Shown: piece after piece, positions 63,712 to 64,000 of the stretch
Layout: each line of letters begins with the position of its first letter
Numbering within the stretch: position 1 is the first letter of the stretch
Source: Novosphingobium subterraneum
GTDB taxonomy: Bacteria; Pseudomonadota; Alphaproteobacteria; Sphingomonadales; Sphingomonadaceae
DNA: 64,000 bases
Assembly (NCBI RefSeq): GCF_000807925.1
Contig: NZ_JRVC01000005.1
Span: 1-64,000 of the forward strand
Reading direction: 5' to 3'
The notes under the pieces: generated by a model
What the model was told of the DNA's origin: nothing
Seen by the model: only the letters and a program-made list of their open reading frames with translations
Databases searched by the model: none
Made by a program: the position numbers and the translations under genes

Positions 63712-63999
63712 TCACGGACGCTGCATCACTTGTGCCATTGGCAGGTCCTTTGGCGAATCCGCAAATCGATCCACCCACTCGTGGAAATGCTGGACACCGC
63801 CCTCATTCCGGCCAAAGCGAACCTCGCGGAGCAGACCCGATGAGAGTACTGACTGCTGCTCGCGTGACATTGGCAGGTCTTCGGTTCCGACGACTTTACC
63901 GAGGAAGTCCGACATCGCCGTTGCATCTGCAAGGTGTTCTTCATCCGGCGGGTTCTCGTGCAAGAATATCTGCACGGTTTCGGATTCTCCTACGGTCTG
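63712..63999 (-). CDS. Ring-hydroxylating dioxygenase alpha subunit, C-terminal part (continues beyond window)
   Basis: The frame is open to the window edge, so only the last 95 residues are seen. The segment TVGESETVQIFLHENPPDEE, then EDLPMSREQQSVLSSGLLREVRFGRNEGGVQHFHEWVDRF in parts, has the order of the catalytic-domain end of Rieske non-heme iron oxygenases: the EDxxxxxxxQ stretch, the SG turn, the FGRNE motif and the final HFHxxVD helix. Such enzymes start aerobic degradation of aromatic compounds. The Rieske centre and the iron ligands are outside the window. Confidence 0.7.
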   Translation of the reverse strand, partial: QTVGESETVQIFLHENPPDEEHLADATAMSDFLGKVVGTEDLPMSREQQSVLSSGLLREVRFGRNEGGVQHFHEWVDRFADSPKDLPMAQVMQRP

Positions 64000-64000
64000 G

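Overview
The window is GC-rich DNA with densely packed genes and reads as the chromosome of a sphingomonad alphaproteobacterium, most likely Novosphingobium or a close relative. The best pointers are a serine palmitoyltransferase gene with its own acyl carrier protein (sphingolipids replace LPS in this group), an argD-argF-hslO operon, a single-cysteine DksA, DivK, GAAC-N7-GAAC LexA-type sites and many TonB-dependent receptors. No phage, IS element, CRISPR array or rRNA was seen. One tRNA (Val, anticodon TAC) is present.

Layout. 1-7.1 kb: end of an OmpA-type protein, SodC, an MFS transporter, queC, a DUF3617 protein and the argD-argF-hslO operon. 7.1-13.4 kb: a two-domain cold-shock protein with a glycine/arginine-rich tail, a TIGR01244 protein, a sterol-desaturase-type hydroxylase, an SGNH hydrolase, the sphingolipid pair spt-acp, an orphan Pycsar-effector-like membrane protein and divK. 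13.4-16.7 kb: a tight run DUF3572-HAD-RidA-GDPD-acetyltransferase. 17-21 kb: DksA, PilZ, a solute-binding lipoprotein, DUF4112 and a hydrolase. 21.1-27.7 kb: a gene remnant, a molybdopterin oxidoreductase and the four-gene Anbu set (ATP-grasp, alpha-E, transglutaminase, Anbu protease). 28-37 kb: a LuxR-type regulator, extensin-like protein, tRNA-Val, TonB receptor, DUF2946 protein, and the DabA/DabB inorganic-carbon pump with a divergent LysR gene. 37-50 kb: a LysR gene of OxyR type with an ATAG-N7-CTAT operator, a CPA2 antiporter, two DUF4139 proteins, SCO, a winged-helix protein under a LexA-type box, a Slam/TbpB-like surface lipoprotein pair and purA.

51.2-63.5 kb is the most distinctive part: two TonB-receptor/hydrolase gene pairs, two further exported alpha/beta-hydrolases, a GH68 (levansucrase/invertase-type) enzyme and a LacI regulator. 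Related palindromes built from GCAATC/GATTGC half-sites lie upstream of every structural transcription unit. Both receptor-hydrolase pairs carry a long stem-loop between the two genes. I read this as a dedicated utilisation locus, with acylated or phenolic esters of sucrose or another fructoside as the suggested substrate (inference). The last 290 bases are the C-terminal end of what looks like a ring-hydroxylating dioxygenase alpha subunit.
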